64,000 nt of DNA from Phenylobacterium sp. (lineage in GTDB: Bacteria > Pseudomonadota > Alphaproteobacteria > Caulobacterales > Caulobacteraceae): positions 1 through 64,000 of the forward strand of contig JAGNIV010000014.1 in the NCBI GenBank assembly GCA_018001015.1, read 5' to 3'. Position 1 is the stretch's first letter. Each line of letters opens with the position of its first letter. Position numbers and translations under genes: made by a program. A model generated the notes under the pieces. The model did not search any database. It saw nothing but the letters and a program-made list of their open reading frames with translations, and had not been told where the DNA came from. Shown one piece after another: positions 8,336 to 16,960 of this stretch.

Positions 8336-9310
8336 ATGACACCGACGTTGCCCGCCCGCCCCGACCAGATCCTGGCCGACGCCAAGTTTCCAGAGCTTCC
8401 CAACCACTATCGGGGCAAGGTTCGCGACACCTACGACCTGGGCGACGGCCGGATCGTGATCATCGCCAGCGATCGGCTGTCGGCCTTCGACGCCATCCTG
8501 ACGGTGATCCCCTACAAGGGGCAGATCCTCACCCAGACGGCGCGGTTCTGGTTCAACGCCACCGCCGACATCTGTCCCAACCACGTCCTGGCCTATCCCG
8601 ATCCGAATGTGGTGGTGGGGACGCGACTGGACATTCTGCCGGTGGAGATCGTGGTGCGCGGCTATCTGGCCGGAACCACGGGCACCTCGATCCTGACGCT
8701 CTACAAGAAGGGCGAGCGGGAGATGTACGGCCACAAACTGCCCGACGGCATGGCCGACAATCAGAAGCTGCCCACGCCGATCATCACGCCCACCTCCAAG
8801 GCCTATGACGGTGAACACGACGCGCCGCTGATGCCCGCCGAGATCGTCGAGCAGGGTCTGCTGAGCGCCCTGCAGTGGGAGACGCTTTCCAAGTACGCCC
8901 TGGCCCTGTTCGCCCGTGGTCAGGAGATGGCGGCGGCCCGCGGCCTGATCCTGGTGGACACGAAGTACGAGTTCGGCGTCGACCGAAACGGCCAGATCAT
9001 CCTGGCCGACGAGATCCACACCCCGGACTCCAGCCGCTACTGGTTCGCGGAGACCTATGCGGAGAAGTTCGCCAAGGGCGAGCGGCCCGACAGCTTCGAC
9101 AAGGACTTCGTCCGTAGCTGGGTGGCGGCGCGCTGCGATCCCTATACCGACCCGATCCCAGAGATTCCGGCCGAAATGATCGACGAGACGGCGCGGGTCT
9201 ATATCCAGGCCTTCGAAACGATCACGGGTCAGACCTTCGAGGTCGAAGCCAGCGACGAACCGATCGAGGCGCGCATCCGGCGCAATCTCGCGGTCTATCG
9301 TCCGACCTAG
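8336..9310 (+). CDS. purC: Phosphoribosylaminoimidazole-succinocarboxamide synthase
   Basis: SAICAR synthase, the ATP-dependent step joining CAIR and aspartate in purine synthesis. It shows the nucleotide-binding start [13 protein letters not shown], the signature [14 protein letters not shown], the mid-protein [11 protein letters not shown], and the substrate-binding DTKYEFGV and [12 protein letters not shown]. At 324 residues it belongs to the longer type resembling the yeast enzyme rather than the 237-residue E. coli enzyme. ATG at 8336 is preferred over an upstream in-frame TTG at 8312; neither has a strong ribosome binding site. It stands alone, diverging from the peroxiredoxin gene. Confidence 0.95.
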   Translation: MTPTLPARPDQILADAKFPELPNHYRGKVRDTYDLGDGRIVIIASDRLSAFDAILTVIPYKGQILTQTARFWFNATADICPNHVLAYPDPNVVVGTRLDILPVEIVVRGYLAGTTGTSILTLYKKGEREMYGHKLPDGMADNQKLPTPIITPTSKAYDGEHDAPLMPAEIVEQGLLSALQWETLSKYALALFARGQEMAAARGLILVDTKYEFGVDRNGQIILADEIHTPDSSRYWFAETYAEKFAKGERPDSFDKDFVRSWVAARCDPYTDPIPEIPAEMIDETARVYIQAFETITGQTFEVEASDEPIEARIRRNLAVYRPT

Positions 9311-9367
9311 TATTTCTGGCTGCGGACGGGCTGGACGGCTCGCCGGAATCCGTCATGGTCCCGCCCC

Positions 9368-10171
9368 ATGCAAAACGAACCCTTTTTCAAAAGGGACGGT
9401 CAATTTTACGTCCCGCAACCGTCCTGCCGTGGTCCCTGGAATCCGCAATCCCTGCATGGGCGAGTCATCGTCGGCCTGCTCGGCTTCGAGATCGAGGCCA
9501 AGCATGGCAGTCCTGATTTCATGCCGGCCCGCCTGACGGTGGACATGTACCGGCTGCCGGGCTTCGACCCCATCGAGGTCAAGACCACGGTGGTCCGCGA
9601 CGGCAACCGCATCCGGGTCGTCGACGCCGAGTTCATCTCCGGCGGGGTGAGCATGGCGCGGGCCTCGGTGCAGTTCCTGAAGCGCACCGAGAACTCGCCG
9701 GGCGAGTCCTGGCATCGTCCTGACTGGGAGGTTCCCAAGCCTGCCGACATCGAGGCGCCCACAGATGGGCGCCAGGGCATGGGCGGCATGTGGGCCATGC
9801 GGCCGATCACCGGCGGCTTTGGCCAGCCCGGTCCGCGCAAGACCTGGATGAGCGAGGTCCGCGAGATGGTGGACGGCGTGCCCTTGACGCCGTTCCAGCG
9901 GGTGTCGCTGGCGGCGGACTTCTCCAGTCCCTTCGCCAATTCCAGCACCGAGGGGCTGGGCTACATCAACTCGGACGTGACGGTCTATCTGCACCGCCTG
10001 CCGGCCACGGAGTGGATCGGGTTCGAAGTCGCCGACCATCACGCCACAGACGGCGTGGCGATCGGCGAATGCTGGCTTTATGACGAGCAGGGGCCGATCG
10101 GACAGGCGTCCTGCGCGGCCCTGGCCCAGCGCCGGCTCACCCCTGGGGCGCGGCCTCCGGCGAAGGCGTAA
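9368..10171 (+). CDS. Thioesterase-family protein (double hotdog fold)
   Basis: The 267-residue protein resembles TesB-like acyl-CoA thioesterases with two fused hotdog domains. The N-terminal half contains the hotdog helix region HGRVIVGLLGFEIE with DFMPARLTVDMYR, and the C-terminal half has SSTEGLGYINSDVTVYLHR and ATDGVAIGECWLYDEQG, the last ending in the usual QRRL. The substrate is unknown. The 3' end overlaps the convergent cyclophilin gene by 35 bp. Confidence is in the fold family, not in a specific reaction. Confidence 0.75.
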   Translation: MQNEPFFKRDGQFYVPQPSCRGPWNPQSLHGRVIVGLLGFEIEAKHGSPDFMPARLTVDMYRLPGFDPIEVKTTVVRDGNRIRVVDAEFISGGVSMARASVQFLKRTENSPGESWHRPDWEVPKPADIEAPTDGRQGMGGMWAMRPITGGFGQPGPRKTWMSEVREMVDGVPLTPFQRVSLAADFSSPFANSSTEGLGYINSDVTVYLHRLPATEWIGFEVADHHATDGVAIGECWLYDEQGPIGQASCAALAQRRLTPGARPPAKA

Positions 10172-10859
10172 CCGGCGCGGTGGGCGCCGGGGTCAAAGCC
10201 GGCGCCGCAGGGGCGGCCTCGACCGGCGGTGTCTCGACCTTCGGGATGGGCGCCGTCGTTCGCCGCGCGCTGAGGATCGGGACCGGCGGTTTCAGCATCT
10301 CGCCCTTCATCACCCCCACGCCGGCCGTCGGGGAGCGCGGCTTGACGAGAATCTTGCGGACCACGTCCATCCCCTCGACCACATAGCCGAAGGCCGCGAA
10401 GCCCAGGTTGTCGCCCTTGGCCTTGGGGTTGGCGTCCAGATAGGTGTTGTCGCCGATGCAGATGAAGAAGTCGGAGGTGGCGCTGCCCGGGGCGAAACGG
10501 CCCATGGAGATGGCGCCGTCGGTGTGAGAGAGGCCGGTCCTGGTGGTGGGCTCGTGGCCGATGGGTTTCATCACCTTGGCCGGGTCGTTCTGCAGGCCGC
10601 CCTGGATGGAGCCGTAGTCGTCGGCGGTGTAGCCCTTTGGCCTCGAGGCCCGGTAGAAGGTCGCCCCGTCATAGCGCTTGGTGTCGGTGTAGCGCAGGAA
10701 GTTGGCCACCGTGATCGGGGCCTTGGCCTGGTTCAGGGCCAGGACGATGGCGCCTACCGGGGTGGTGAGCTTCACATGGACCAGACCCGGCGCGGCCAGG
10801 GCGGGGGAGGCGGAGAGGGCCGCGGCGCCCGTCAGGAAGGTTCTGCGTTGCAGGATCAT
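10137..10859 (-). CDS. Tat-exported cyclophilin-type peptidylprolyl isomerase
   Basis: Cis-trans prolyl isomerase of the cyclophilin family, 240 aa. The start MILQRRTFLTGAAAL is a twin-arginine signal, suggesting export by Tat to the periplasm. Cyclophilin features follow: VHVKLTTPVGAIVL, YDGATFYRA (substrate-contact Phe/Arg region), GLSHTDGAISMGR, SDFFICIG and GFAAFGYVVEGMDVV. The last 45 residues are a Pro/Ala-rich tail of low complexity. ATG at 10859 overlaps the SDR stop by four bases (ATGA), so the two are translationally coupled in one operon. Confidence 0.88.
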   Translation of the reverse strand: MILQRRTFLTGAAALSASPALAAPGLVHVKLTTPVGAIVLALNQAKAPITVANFLRYTDTKRYDGATFYRASRPKGYTADDYGSIQGGLQNDPAKVMKPIGHEPTTRTGLSHTDGAISMGRFAPGSATSDFFICIGDNTYLDANPKAKGDNLGFAAFGYVVEGMDVVRKILVKPRSPTAGVGVMKGEMLKPPVPILSARRTTAPIPKVETPPVEAAPAAPALTPAPTAPVTPSPEAAPQG

Positions 10860-11656
10860 CCGATCCGGGTCCCCATGCCGCCGTCCACGGGCAGGATCGC
10901 CCCGGTGATGAAGCCCGCCTCGTCGGAGGCCAGGAAGAGCGCCGCGTAGGCGGTGTCCCAGGCGTTGCCCATCTTGCCGCCGAGCGGCACGCGGGCGTTG
11001 CGGGCGGCGCGGACCGCCTCCTGCTCCTGGCCGCTGGCCTGGGCGATCCCGGCCACGGCCATGGGGGTGTCCATCAGGCCCGGCATGATGGCGTTGCAGC
11101 GGACGCCCTTGGCGGCGTTGGACTGGGCGACGCTGGTGGTCAGGCGGTTCACGGCGGCCTTGGAGACCTCGTAGGCCACCTGATTGCCGCCGGCGATGCC
11201 CGCCAGCGACGAGATGTTGACGATGGCCCCACCGCCCTGTTCGCGCATGGTGGGAATGGCGGCCTTGATGGTCAGCCACATGCCCTTGAGGTTCACCGAC
11301 AAGATACGGTCGAAGGCGGCTTCCTCGACCCGGTGGGCCGGGCCGTCGCCACCGCCGATCCCGACATTGTTCACCAGGATGTCGATGCGGCCCAGGCGCT
11401 GCTTGCCGGCCTCGATCATGGCGGCGACGTCCTCGGCCTTGGTGACGTTGGCGGTGAAGGCCGTGGCCTGGCCGCCCTCGGCGACGATCATGGCGGCGGT
11501 CTCCTCGGCGCGCTCGGCGACGCGGTCGACGCAGAGGACCTGCGCGCCCTCGCGGGCGAACAGGATCGACATGGCCCGGCCATTGCCGATGGTCTCACCG
11601 GGCGTCTGGCCTGCGCCGACGATGATGGCGGTCTTGCCCTTCAGGCGGTCGGCCAT
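10856..11656 (-). CDS. Short-chain dehydrogenase/reductase
   Basis: NAD(P)-dependent oxidoreductase of the classical SDR type, 266 aa. The cofactor motif is unusual in length (GAGQTPGETIGNG, residues 14-26, rather than TGxxxGxG), NNVG lies at 96-99, the catalytic Ser at 149/150 in NISS, and Tyr162/Lys166 in YEVSK. The end is the normal PVDGGMG. The substrate is unknown. It lies 2 bp after the carboxymuconolactone decarboxylase gene and overlaps the cyclophilin gene by 4 bp. The pairing with a CMD-family protein suggests a catabolic or redox pathway for a hydroxylated substrate, which is inference. Confidence 0.88.
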   Translation of the reverse strand: MADRLKGKTAIIVGAGQTPGETIGNGRAMSILFAREGAQVLCVDRVAERAEETAAMIVAEGGQATAFTANVTKAEDVAAMIEAGKQRLGRIDILVNNVGIGGGDGPAHRVEEAAFDRILSVNLKGMWLTIKAAIPTMREQGGGAIVNISSLAGIAGGNQVAYEVSKAAVNRLTTSVAQSNAAKGVRCNAIMPGLMDTPMAVAGIAQASGQEQEAVRAARNARVPLGGKMGNAWDTAYAALFLASDEAGFITGAILPVDGGMGTRIG

Positions 11657-11658
11657 GC

Positions 11659-12228
11659 TCAGAACCCCTTCAGGTCGGGGTCGAGGGTCTGGCCCTCATC
11701 GAGCTGCACCCCGAAGGAGTTCAGGATCATCGAGACCTGGGTGTACTGGCCGGCGGTGAACACGACGTCCATGCACTGCTTGTCGGTGAAGTGGGCCTTC
11801 AGAGCCGCCCAGGTTGCGTTGGTGATGAACTGGTCATGGTGCAGTTCGTCCGACGCCTTCAGCAGGGCTTGATCGGCGGCGCTCCAGCCGGGGGCCTCGG
11901 CGCCGCCCTTGATCCGCTCGCATTCCTCGGCGGTCAGGCCCTCGCGCTTGCCGATGGGCAGGTGCTGGGTCCACTCGTAGCCCGACTTGCAGAGGTAACC
12001 GATGCGCAGGATGACGATCTCCCGCTCGCGGCCGGGCAGATCGTTGCGTCGCGACAGGACGTAGTTGCCCCAGGCCAGGAAGCCCTTGGCCGCCTTGGGG
12101 GCGTTGACCATCGTGCGGAAGATGTTGAGCACCCGGCCCGTGGACACCATGGGGGCCAGGACCTCGGTCTGGGCTTCATCAAGCTTGCCGAGGTCGACCG
12201 GTTGAATCCGGGGCTGGGTCAGGCGCAT
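11659..12228 (-). CDS. Carboxymuconolactone decarboxylase family protein
   Basis: All-helical protein of the AhpD/CMD superfamily, 189 aa. The core helix reads LPGREREIVILRIGYLCKSGYEWTQH, placed where AhpD has its CxxC redox pair; here there is a single Cys followed by a His, as in the non-thiol members of the family. The role could be ring decarboxylation or isomerisation rather than peroxide defence, but that is inference. It is the first gene of a three-gene unit with the SDR and cyclophilin genes. Confidence 0.82.
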   Translation of the reverse strand: MRLTQPRIQPVDLGKLDEAQTEVLAPMVSTGRVLNIFRTMVNAPKAAKGFLAWGNYVLSRRNDLPGREREIVILRIGYLCKSGYEWTQHLPIGKREGLTAEECERIKGGAEAPGWSAADQALLKASDELHHDQFITNATWAALKAHFTDKQCMDVVFTAGQYTQVSMILNSFGVQLDEGQTLDPDLKGF

Positions 12229-12321
12229 GCAGGTTCCTCCGCAACGCCTTACGCGGCGTCATTGCGGGCATCTTACCGGAGCGCCCGCGCGGCCTGTCAA
12301 ACGAATGTTCGGTCGCGGGCC

Positions 12322-12468
12322 TTAGCCAAAGTCGCCGGAGCGGATGATGAAGGGGATCATCTGCGCCAGGAGCAGGAGACCGAAGCCGATCAGCAGAATG
12401 CGGCCGAACCACTTGCGGCGGTTGGCGGCCTTGAGATCCTCGGGCGTGGGCTCGGGTTGGTCGGTCAT
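12322..12468 (-). CDS. Small single-pass membrane protein, 48 aa
   Basis: Reading from an ATG at 12468 gives MTDQPEPTPEDLKAANRRKW, then a hydrophobic helix FGRILLIGFGLLLLAQMIPF, then IIRSGDFG and a TAA stop at 12322. The layout (acidic N-terminus, Arg/Lys just before the helix, short tail) fits an inner-membrane micropeptide with its N-terminus inside. GC usage is like that of neighbouring genes. I do not recognise a named family. It lies between the CMD-family gene and the cold-shock gene. Confidence 0.6.
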   Translation of the reverse strand: MTDQPEPTPEDLKAANRRKWFGRILLIGFGLLLLAQMIPFIIRSGDFG

Positions 12469-12690
12469 GCGGCGCGGCCTATCACGCCCATGTCATCGCC
12501 CGCAACGGAGCAGGCGGCGGATTGTCTGGTCTATGGGCCGGGAAGGGCGCATAACGCGTGCGTCGATCTCTGCCGCGTAACGCTCTTAAGCCCTCTCGCT
12601 CAGCGCGCGGAACTTTCGAAGCCGACCCTCTCAGACCTCGATGGCCCGCCGGGCTTTTCCGGCGAGCCTACGCATCTCTCGGAGGCTGTC
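12469..12690 (+). promoter_or_regulatory. Upstream region and probable leader of the cold-shock gene
   Basis: These 222 bp hold no gene I can support and must contain the promoters of the cold-shock gene and of the divergent 48-aa protein. Cold-shock genes commonly have long structured leaders. The ribosome binding site GGAGG lies at 12681-12685, just before the ATG at 12691. No confident -35/-10 pair was found. Confidence 0.4.
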
Positions 12691-12900
12691 ATGGCGACCG
12701 GTACTGTCAAATGGTTCAATTCCACCAAGGGCTTCGGCTTCATCCAGCCGGCTGATGGCGGCAAGGACGTCTTCGTCCACATCTCCGCCGTCGAGCGTTC
12801 GGACCTCAACGGTCTCAACGAAGGCGACACGGTTTCCTACGAAATGGAACGCGACCAGCGCTCCGGCAAGGAAAGCGCCGTCAATCTGAAGTCGGCCTAA
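12691..12900 (+). CDS. Cold-shock domain protein (CspA family)
   Basis: A 69-residue single cold-shock domain binding single-stranded RNA or DNA. Both RNA-binding motifs are present: RNP1 in KGFGFIQP (residues about 16-23) and RNP2 in DVFVHIS (about 28-34). The start MATGTVKWFNSTKGF is characteristic. GGAGG lies six bases before the ATG. It is monocistronic, followed nine bases later by a strong terminator. Which paralogue it is cannot be said. Confidence 0.96.
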   Translation: MATGTVKWFNSTKGFGFIQPADGGKDVFVHISAVERSDLNGLNEGDTVSYEMERDQRSGKESAVNLKSA

Positions 12901-12908
12901 GACGATAA

Positions 12909-12946
12909 GGGGCCGGCGCGATCCTCGCGCCGGCCCCGGTCTTTTT
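12909..12946 (+). terminator. Strong intrinsic terminator of the cold-shock gene
   Basis: A perfect 12-bp GC stem (12909-12920 with 12926-12937, extended by an A-T pair at the loop) is followed by GGTCTTTTT. It lies immediately after the stop codon and is the strongest terminator in the window. Confidence 0.93.
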
Positions 12947-12976
12947 GCGCGGCGTTCGCGCTGACGGGAGCTGCCC

Positions 12977-13219
12977 ATGTCCATGGCCGATCTGATCCCC
13001 ACGCTCGACGACGAAGGCCTCGCCAACCTGCGCGCCAACGCCCAACGTCTCGAAGGTTCCGGCGTCGCCCGTCAGGCCGAGCAGGCCTCGGCCCTGCTGC
13101 CGCTTATCGAGGCCGAACTGGCCGAACGCCTGTCGCGCGTCCCGCCGAAGGCCCCGCCCAAGCCGCGTGCGAAAAAAGTCGCCGCGCTCGCCGAAGCTGA
13201 CGACGATCACGACGACTAG
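12977..13219 (+). CDS. Small hypothetical protein, 80 aa
   Basis: The protein starts MSMADLIPTLDDEGLANLRA, forms one or two predicted amphipathic helices to about residue 55, then has a Pro/Lys-rich linker (PPKAPPKPRAKK) and an acidic tail ending DDDHDD. It is soluble, with a strongly bipolar charge distribution. The upstream GGGAG at about 12967 fits the ATG at 12977. Base composition matches the neighbours. No function can be assigned; a nucleic-acid or chaperone role would be guesswork. Confidence 0.65.
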   Translation: MSMADLIPTLDDEGLANLRANAQRLEGSGVARQAEQASALLPLIEAELAERLSRVPPKAPPKPRAKKVAALAEADDDHDD

Positions 13220-13257
13220 TCGCACCCCTGGGTCGCGCGGAGTGGCGGAGCGCAACC

Positions 13258-13319
13258 TTAAGCGTTGAATTTACTCGCAAAGCCCCGCCTCGCGCCGGCT
13301 ATGGTTAAGCGTTCCTCAA
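13258..13319 (+). promoter_or_regulatory. Candidate CtrA-binding sites upstream of the chemoreceptor unit
   Basis: Two related elements lie before the gene at 13343. At 13305-13319, TTAA, seven bases, then TCAA match the CtrA consensus TTAA-N7-TTAA at seven of eight positions; the preceding ATG makes ATGGTTAA (13301-13308), the reverse complement of the alternative CtrA motif TTAACCAT. At 13258-13272 a second TTAAGCGTT is followed by a weaker half site. CtrA controls many chemotaxis and motility genes in Caulobacter, so this placement is plausible. Binding is inference. Confidence 0.45.
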
Positions 13320-13342
13320 TCTGGGGACCCTAGCCTTGGTGC

Positions 13343-13666
13343 ATGAGCGCCGACTCGCCCTCCGACCGCATCCCGATTTCCAGCCTGGTCTTCGCCGGCC
13401 TCGTCGCCGTGATTGGTGTCGTCGCGGCGACCCTGCTGGGTGCGCGGCCCCTGAACCCGCGCGAGGCTGCTGGTGTCTTCCCGCCGTGGTGGGGCCGCGA
13501 GGCCGCATTGGTGGCGGCCTCCGACGCCGGCTCAGTGCTGGCGGTGGGAACATTGCCTTTCATCGTCATCGTCCGCGTCGACCAGGGCGACGCGTCCGCG
13601 CACCTGCGTAAGGCGGGCGCGCTCTTTTCCATTGATCCCGGGCGCGTCGCGCCCTGTAGCGTCTAG
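13343..13666 (+). CDS. Small membrane protein, hypothetical, 107 aa
   Basis: One clear membrane helix lies at about residues 13-33 (SLVFAGLVAVIGVVAATLLG), followed by a Trp-containing segment FPPWWGREAA and a second hydrophobic stretch at about 62-78 (VLAVGTLPFIVIVRV). The C-terminus is short and polar. It ends only 9 bp before the chemoreceptor gene on the same strand, so the two are likely co-transcribed. The family is unknown to me; a role tied to the receptor is inferred from position only. Confidence 0.6.
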   Translation: MSADSPSDRIPISSLVFAGLVAVIGVVAATLLGARPLNPREAAGVFPPWWGREAALVAASDAGSVLAVGTLPFIVIVRVDQGDASAHLRKAGALFSIDPGRVAPCSV

Positions 13667-13675
13667 GAGACCGTC

Positions 13676-15265
13676 ATGTTCCAATCCATTGAGGAGCAGC
13701 GGAGGTTCGCTGACCGTATCGTCATCGGCGCTCTCTGGGCGCTGGCGCCCATCACCCTGATCGCGGCCCTGTTGATCAAGGCTCCATGGCTCGGCTTTGG
13801 CCTGGCCTCGGCGGGGCTGGCCGGGGCGGTGACCGTCTTCTGGAAGGTAAATCCCGCTGGCGTGCGGATCGCGGCGTCGGCGGCCCTGATGGGTTCGGTG
13901 TCGCTACTGGTGGCCGCCTTCGCGGGACGCGCCTGGCAGATCGACATGCACATGGCCTATTTCGCGGCCCTGGCCGCCCTGATCGTCTATTGCGACTGGC
14001 GAGCCATCGCCGTGGGCGCGGTCGTGGTCGCCGTTCACCACCTGCTGCTGAGCTTCGTCCTGCCCGCCGCGGTCTTCCCGGGCGGGGGTGATCTGGGCCG
14101 AGTGGTGGTTCACGCCGTGATCCTGGTCGCTGAAGCCGTGGTGCTGATGTGGGCGGCCTCCAACATCTCCTCAATGTTCGCCCGTTCCGGCGCTTCCCTG
14201 GCCCAGGCCGCCGCCGCGCGGAGCGAGGCTGAGGCCGCCATGCGCGCCGCCGAGAGCGCGCGCGCCGCAGAGGGCGCCGCCGCGCAAGATCGTGAGATGC
14301 TGCAGAGCACCGTCGAACATGAGAGCGCCCAGGTTGTGGATGGCCTCGCGCGGGGGCTCAGGCAGCTCTCCGACGGCGACCTCACCGCCCGCCTGCAGCA
14401 GGCCTTCCCCAGCAAGTACGAGGCGTTGCGCGCCGACTTCAACCGGGCCGCCGAACAGCTGGAACAGACCCTCGCCGGAATCGTCAGTTCGGCCGGCACG
14501 ATCCGCAGCGGCGCCTCAGAGATCGCCTCGGCCGCCGACGACCTGTCGCGCCGGACCGAGCAGCAGGCCGCGGGCCTGGAAGAGACCGCCGCGGCCCTGG
14601 ACGAGATCACCGCCACGGTGCGCAAGACCGCCACGGGGGCCAAGGCCGCCGCCGATGTCGTGCTGGCGGCCCGGGGCGACGCCCAGACCAGCGGCGACGT
14701 GGTGCGGCAGGCCGTCTCGGCCATGAGTGAGATCGAGGCCTCGGCCCAGGAAATTAGCCAGATCATCGGGGTGATCGACGAGATCGCCTTCCAGACCAAC
14801 CTGCTGGCCCTGAACGCCGGGGTCGAGGCGGCGCGGGCTGGTGAGGCCGGCCGAGGCTTCGCGGTGGTGGCGTCCGAGGTTCGGGCCTTGGCCCAGCGCT
14901 CGGCCGAGGCCGCGCGTGAAATCAAGGCGCTGATCAGCGCTTCCAGCCAGCAGGTGGGCTCGGGCGTCCACCTGGTCGGTCAGACCGGGGAGGCCCTGCA
15001 GCGGATCGTTGGCCGCGTCTCGGAGATCGACACCCTGGTCGGCGAGATCGCCGCCAGCGCGCAGGAACAGTCGATCGGCCTCGCCCAGGTCAACACCGCC
15101 GTGAACCAGATGGACCAGGTCACCCAGCAGAACGCGGCCATGGTGGAGCAGTCCACCGCCGCCAGCCACGGCCTGGCCAATGAAGCCCAGACCCTGGCCG
15201 AGTCCGCCGCCAAGTTCCGCGTCAGCACCACGCCCGCCAGCCGGTCGGCGCGGCGCGCGGCCTAG
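13676..15265 (+). CDS. Methyl-accepting chemotaxis protein with integral-membrane sensor region
   Basis: Chemoreceptor of 529 residues. Residues about 15-165 form some six closely spaced membrane helices without a large periplasmic loop, so the signal is probably sensed within or near the membrane. A coiled coil rich in Ala/Glu, a HAMP-like segment (about 215-270) and the signalling domain follow. The hairpin tip reads IDEIAFQTNLLALNAGVEAA with RGFAVVASEVRALAQRS after it, the classic CheW/CheA contact region. The C-terminus (ASRSARRAA) lacks an aromatic CheR-tethering pentapeptide. It is preceded by a small membrane protein gene and a candidate CtrA box. Confidence 0.93.
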   Translation: MFQSIEEQRRFADRIVIGALWALAPITLIAALLIKAPWLGFGLASAGLAGAVTVFWKVNPAGVRIAASAALMGSVSLLVAAFAGRAWQIDMHMAYFAALAALIVYCDWRAIAVGAVVVAVHHLLLSFVLPAAVFPGGGDLGRVVVHAVILVAEAVVLMWAASNISSMFARSGASLAQAAAARSEAEAAMRAAESARAAEGAAAQDREMLQSTVEHESAQVVDGLARGLRQLSDGDLTARLQQAFPSKYEALRADFNRAAEQLEQTLAGIVSSAGTIRSGASEIASAADDLSRRTEQQAAGLEETAAALDEITATVRKTATGAKAAADVVLAARGDAQTSGDVVRQAVSAMSEIEASAQEISQIIGVIDEIAFQTNLLALNAGVEAARAGEAGRGFAVVASEVRALAQRSAEAAREIKALISASSQQVGSGVHLVGQTGEALQRIVGRVSEIDTLVGEIAASAQEQSIGLAQVNTAVNQMDQVTQQNAAMVEQSTAASHGLANEAQTLAESAAKFRVSTTPASRSARRAA

Positions 15266-15295
15266 GCCCTGGAGCCATCGAGGATCGGATGACGC

Positions 15296-16960
15296 CTAGG
15301 CCGTGAAGATCCAGCCGCCGGTCAGGCTGGCCACCTGGACGTTCTCCAGGATCATTTGGCCGCCACCGGTCATGGAGATCACCGCGTCTCCGCCCGATTG
15401 GGTGAGCGTCCACACGGTTCCGGCGTCGATCTGAACCCGGTCGCCCTGGGCCAGGCTGAAGTCGGTCACCCGGTCGAGGCCTGCCGCGCCCCAGGTGTGG
15501 AAGATATCGGCGCCTGCGCCGCCGCTGACGGTATCGTCGCCAAGGTCGCCGGACATCCAGTCGTCTCCGGCCCCGCCGGCGATGCTGTCTGCGCCTTGGC
15601 CGCCGCGTACCCAGTCGCGGCCGTCGCCGCCGTCCTGGGTGTCGTTTCCGAGGTTGCCGTAGACCACGTCGTCGCCGGCGTCCCCGTAGAGGCGGTCGTT
15701 AGCCTGGCCGCCGACGACCCAGTCGGGACCGTCGCCGCCGCGAGCGGTGTCGTCGCCCTGGTTGCCGTTGATGTCGTCAAAGCCCGCGCCGCCGATCAGG
15801 CTGTCGTCGCCGGAATCACCGCGCAGATAGTCGTCTGCGCCGCCGCCATCGACGGTGTCATCCCCCAGGCCGCCGGCGATGTTGTTGGCCGCGCTGTTGC
15901 CGTTGATCTGGTCGGACCCCGAGCCGCCGATGGCGTTCTCGATAACCGCGCCCACGGCCACGGCCACGTTGCCGGTGAGGCCGCCGACGTTGGAGAAGTA
16001 GCCGGCTCGCAGATCGATGAGCTGGCTCTGGTTGAAGCCGGAGAAGTCGAACGTGTCCCTGCCGCCGGCGTCCCAAACGGCGAAGACCATCCGGCTGCTG
16101 CTGGAGGCCGCCTCAAACCACGGCCGCGCCGCGTTGGAGTTGAAGCCGTAGGTGGTGTCGCCCAGGCGTGTGCTGGTGTTGGGTCCGTACTCCAGCTGCG
16201 CGGCGGCGATGTCGTCCAGCATCGGGGCCGCGGAATAGACGCCCCCGAAGTAACCGCCGGTGTTGCTCTCGCTGAAGTAGCTCATCACCGTGTACTGTCG
16301 GCTGTCCTCGGCATAGTCGGCGCTGGAGCTGTAGGTGGGCGAGGTGTCGTCGCTGGCGTCGTAGTCGCTGGGGTGAGACAGGCCGATGGCATGGCCAAGC
16401 TCGTGAACCAGCACGGAGCCGCCATAGTTTCCGATCGTGGGGTTCACGTTGTAGCCGGACCCGCTGTAGACCCAGACGTCACCAGCCTTTGCCGAGAAAC
16501 TGGTCTGGCCGGGATAGAAGCTGAAGGCCGACGCTCCTTCGATCCCGCCCGAGTAGTTGGAGAACAGGATGCTGGCGGAATTGCTGTAGGCGGCCTCGCC
16601 GCTGGCGCCCGAGCCCACGCGCACGAAGGTGATATTCGCCGCGTCCGACCAGCCCTTCAGGATCAGTTCGGCGGTGGTGATCTGATTGGTGTTGAACCTG
16701 CTGAAGCCCGTGGCGTCCTCGGGCATGGTGGTCGGCGCGTCGGCGCGGAACCCGTAGGTGACCGTAAAGCCGACGCCGAGCGCGCTGGACCAGCCGGGCT
16801 CGCCGCCGACCAGGCGATAGGCGGCCTCGGCGACGGTGAAGCTCTCCTTGCCTCCGGAGGACCCGCCGCGGGCGTCGGCGGACTGAAAGGCTTGGGGTGA
16901 GGTGTCGGTGTCGACCGCGAAGCCGAGAGGGGGCGGATCACCGGATAGGGTCAGGGTCAT
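15296..16960 (-). CDS. Serralysin-like RTX metalloprotease
   Basis: Secreted zinc protease of the M10 serralysin type. The zinc motif [12 protein letters not shown] starts at about residue 186 and the Met-turn VMSYF has its Met at about 226. From about 335 on there are a dozen or more calcium-binding nonapeptide repeats (GGxGxDxxx type: [32 protein letters not shown]) and the C-terminal peptidase M10 segment ADIFH...[16 protein letters not shown]. There is no N-terminal signal peptide, as expected for type I secretion through a C-terminal signal. The transporter genes are not in the window. ATG at 16960 is preferred over a TTG at 16990; neither has a good ribosome binding site. Confidence 0.92.
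   Translation of the reverse strand: MTLTLSGDPPPLGFAVDTDTSPQAFQSADARGGSSGGKESFTVAEAAYRLVGGEPGWSSALGVGFTVTYGFRADAPTTMPEDATGFSRFNTNQITTAELILKGWSDAANITFVRVGSGASGEAAYSNSASILFSNYSGGIEGASAFSFYPGQTSFSAKAGDVWVYSGSGYNVNPTIGNYGGSVLVHELGHAIGLSHPSDYDASDDTSPTYSSSADYAEDSRQYTVMSYFSESNTGGYFGGVYSAAPMLDDIAAAQLEYGPNTSTRLGDTTYGFNSNAARPWFEAASSSSRMVFAVWDAGGRDTFDFSGFNQSQLIDLRAGYFSNVGGLTGNVAVAVGAVIENAIGGSGSDQINGNSAANNIAGGLGDDTVDGGGADDYLRGDSGDDSLIGGAGFDDINGNQGDDTARGGDGPDWVVGGQANDRLYGDAGDDVVYGNLGNDTQDGGDGRDWVRGGQGADSIAGGAGDDWMSGDLGDDTVSGGAGADIFHTWGAAGLDRVTDFSLAQGDRVQIDAGTVWTLTQSGGDAVISMTGGGQMILENVQVASLTGGWIFTA

Noticed and set aside
15500-15920. Short tandem repeats that could look like a CRISPR array
   Set aside because: They encode the calcium-binding nonapeptide repeats of the RTX protease, in frame, without unique spacers.
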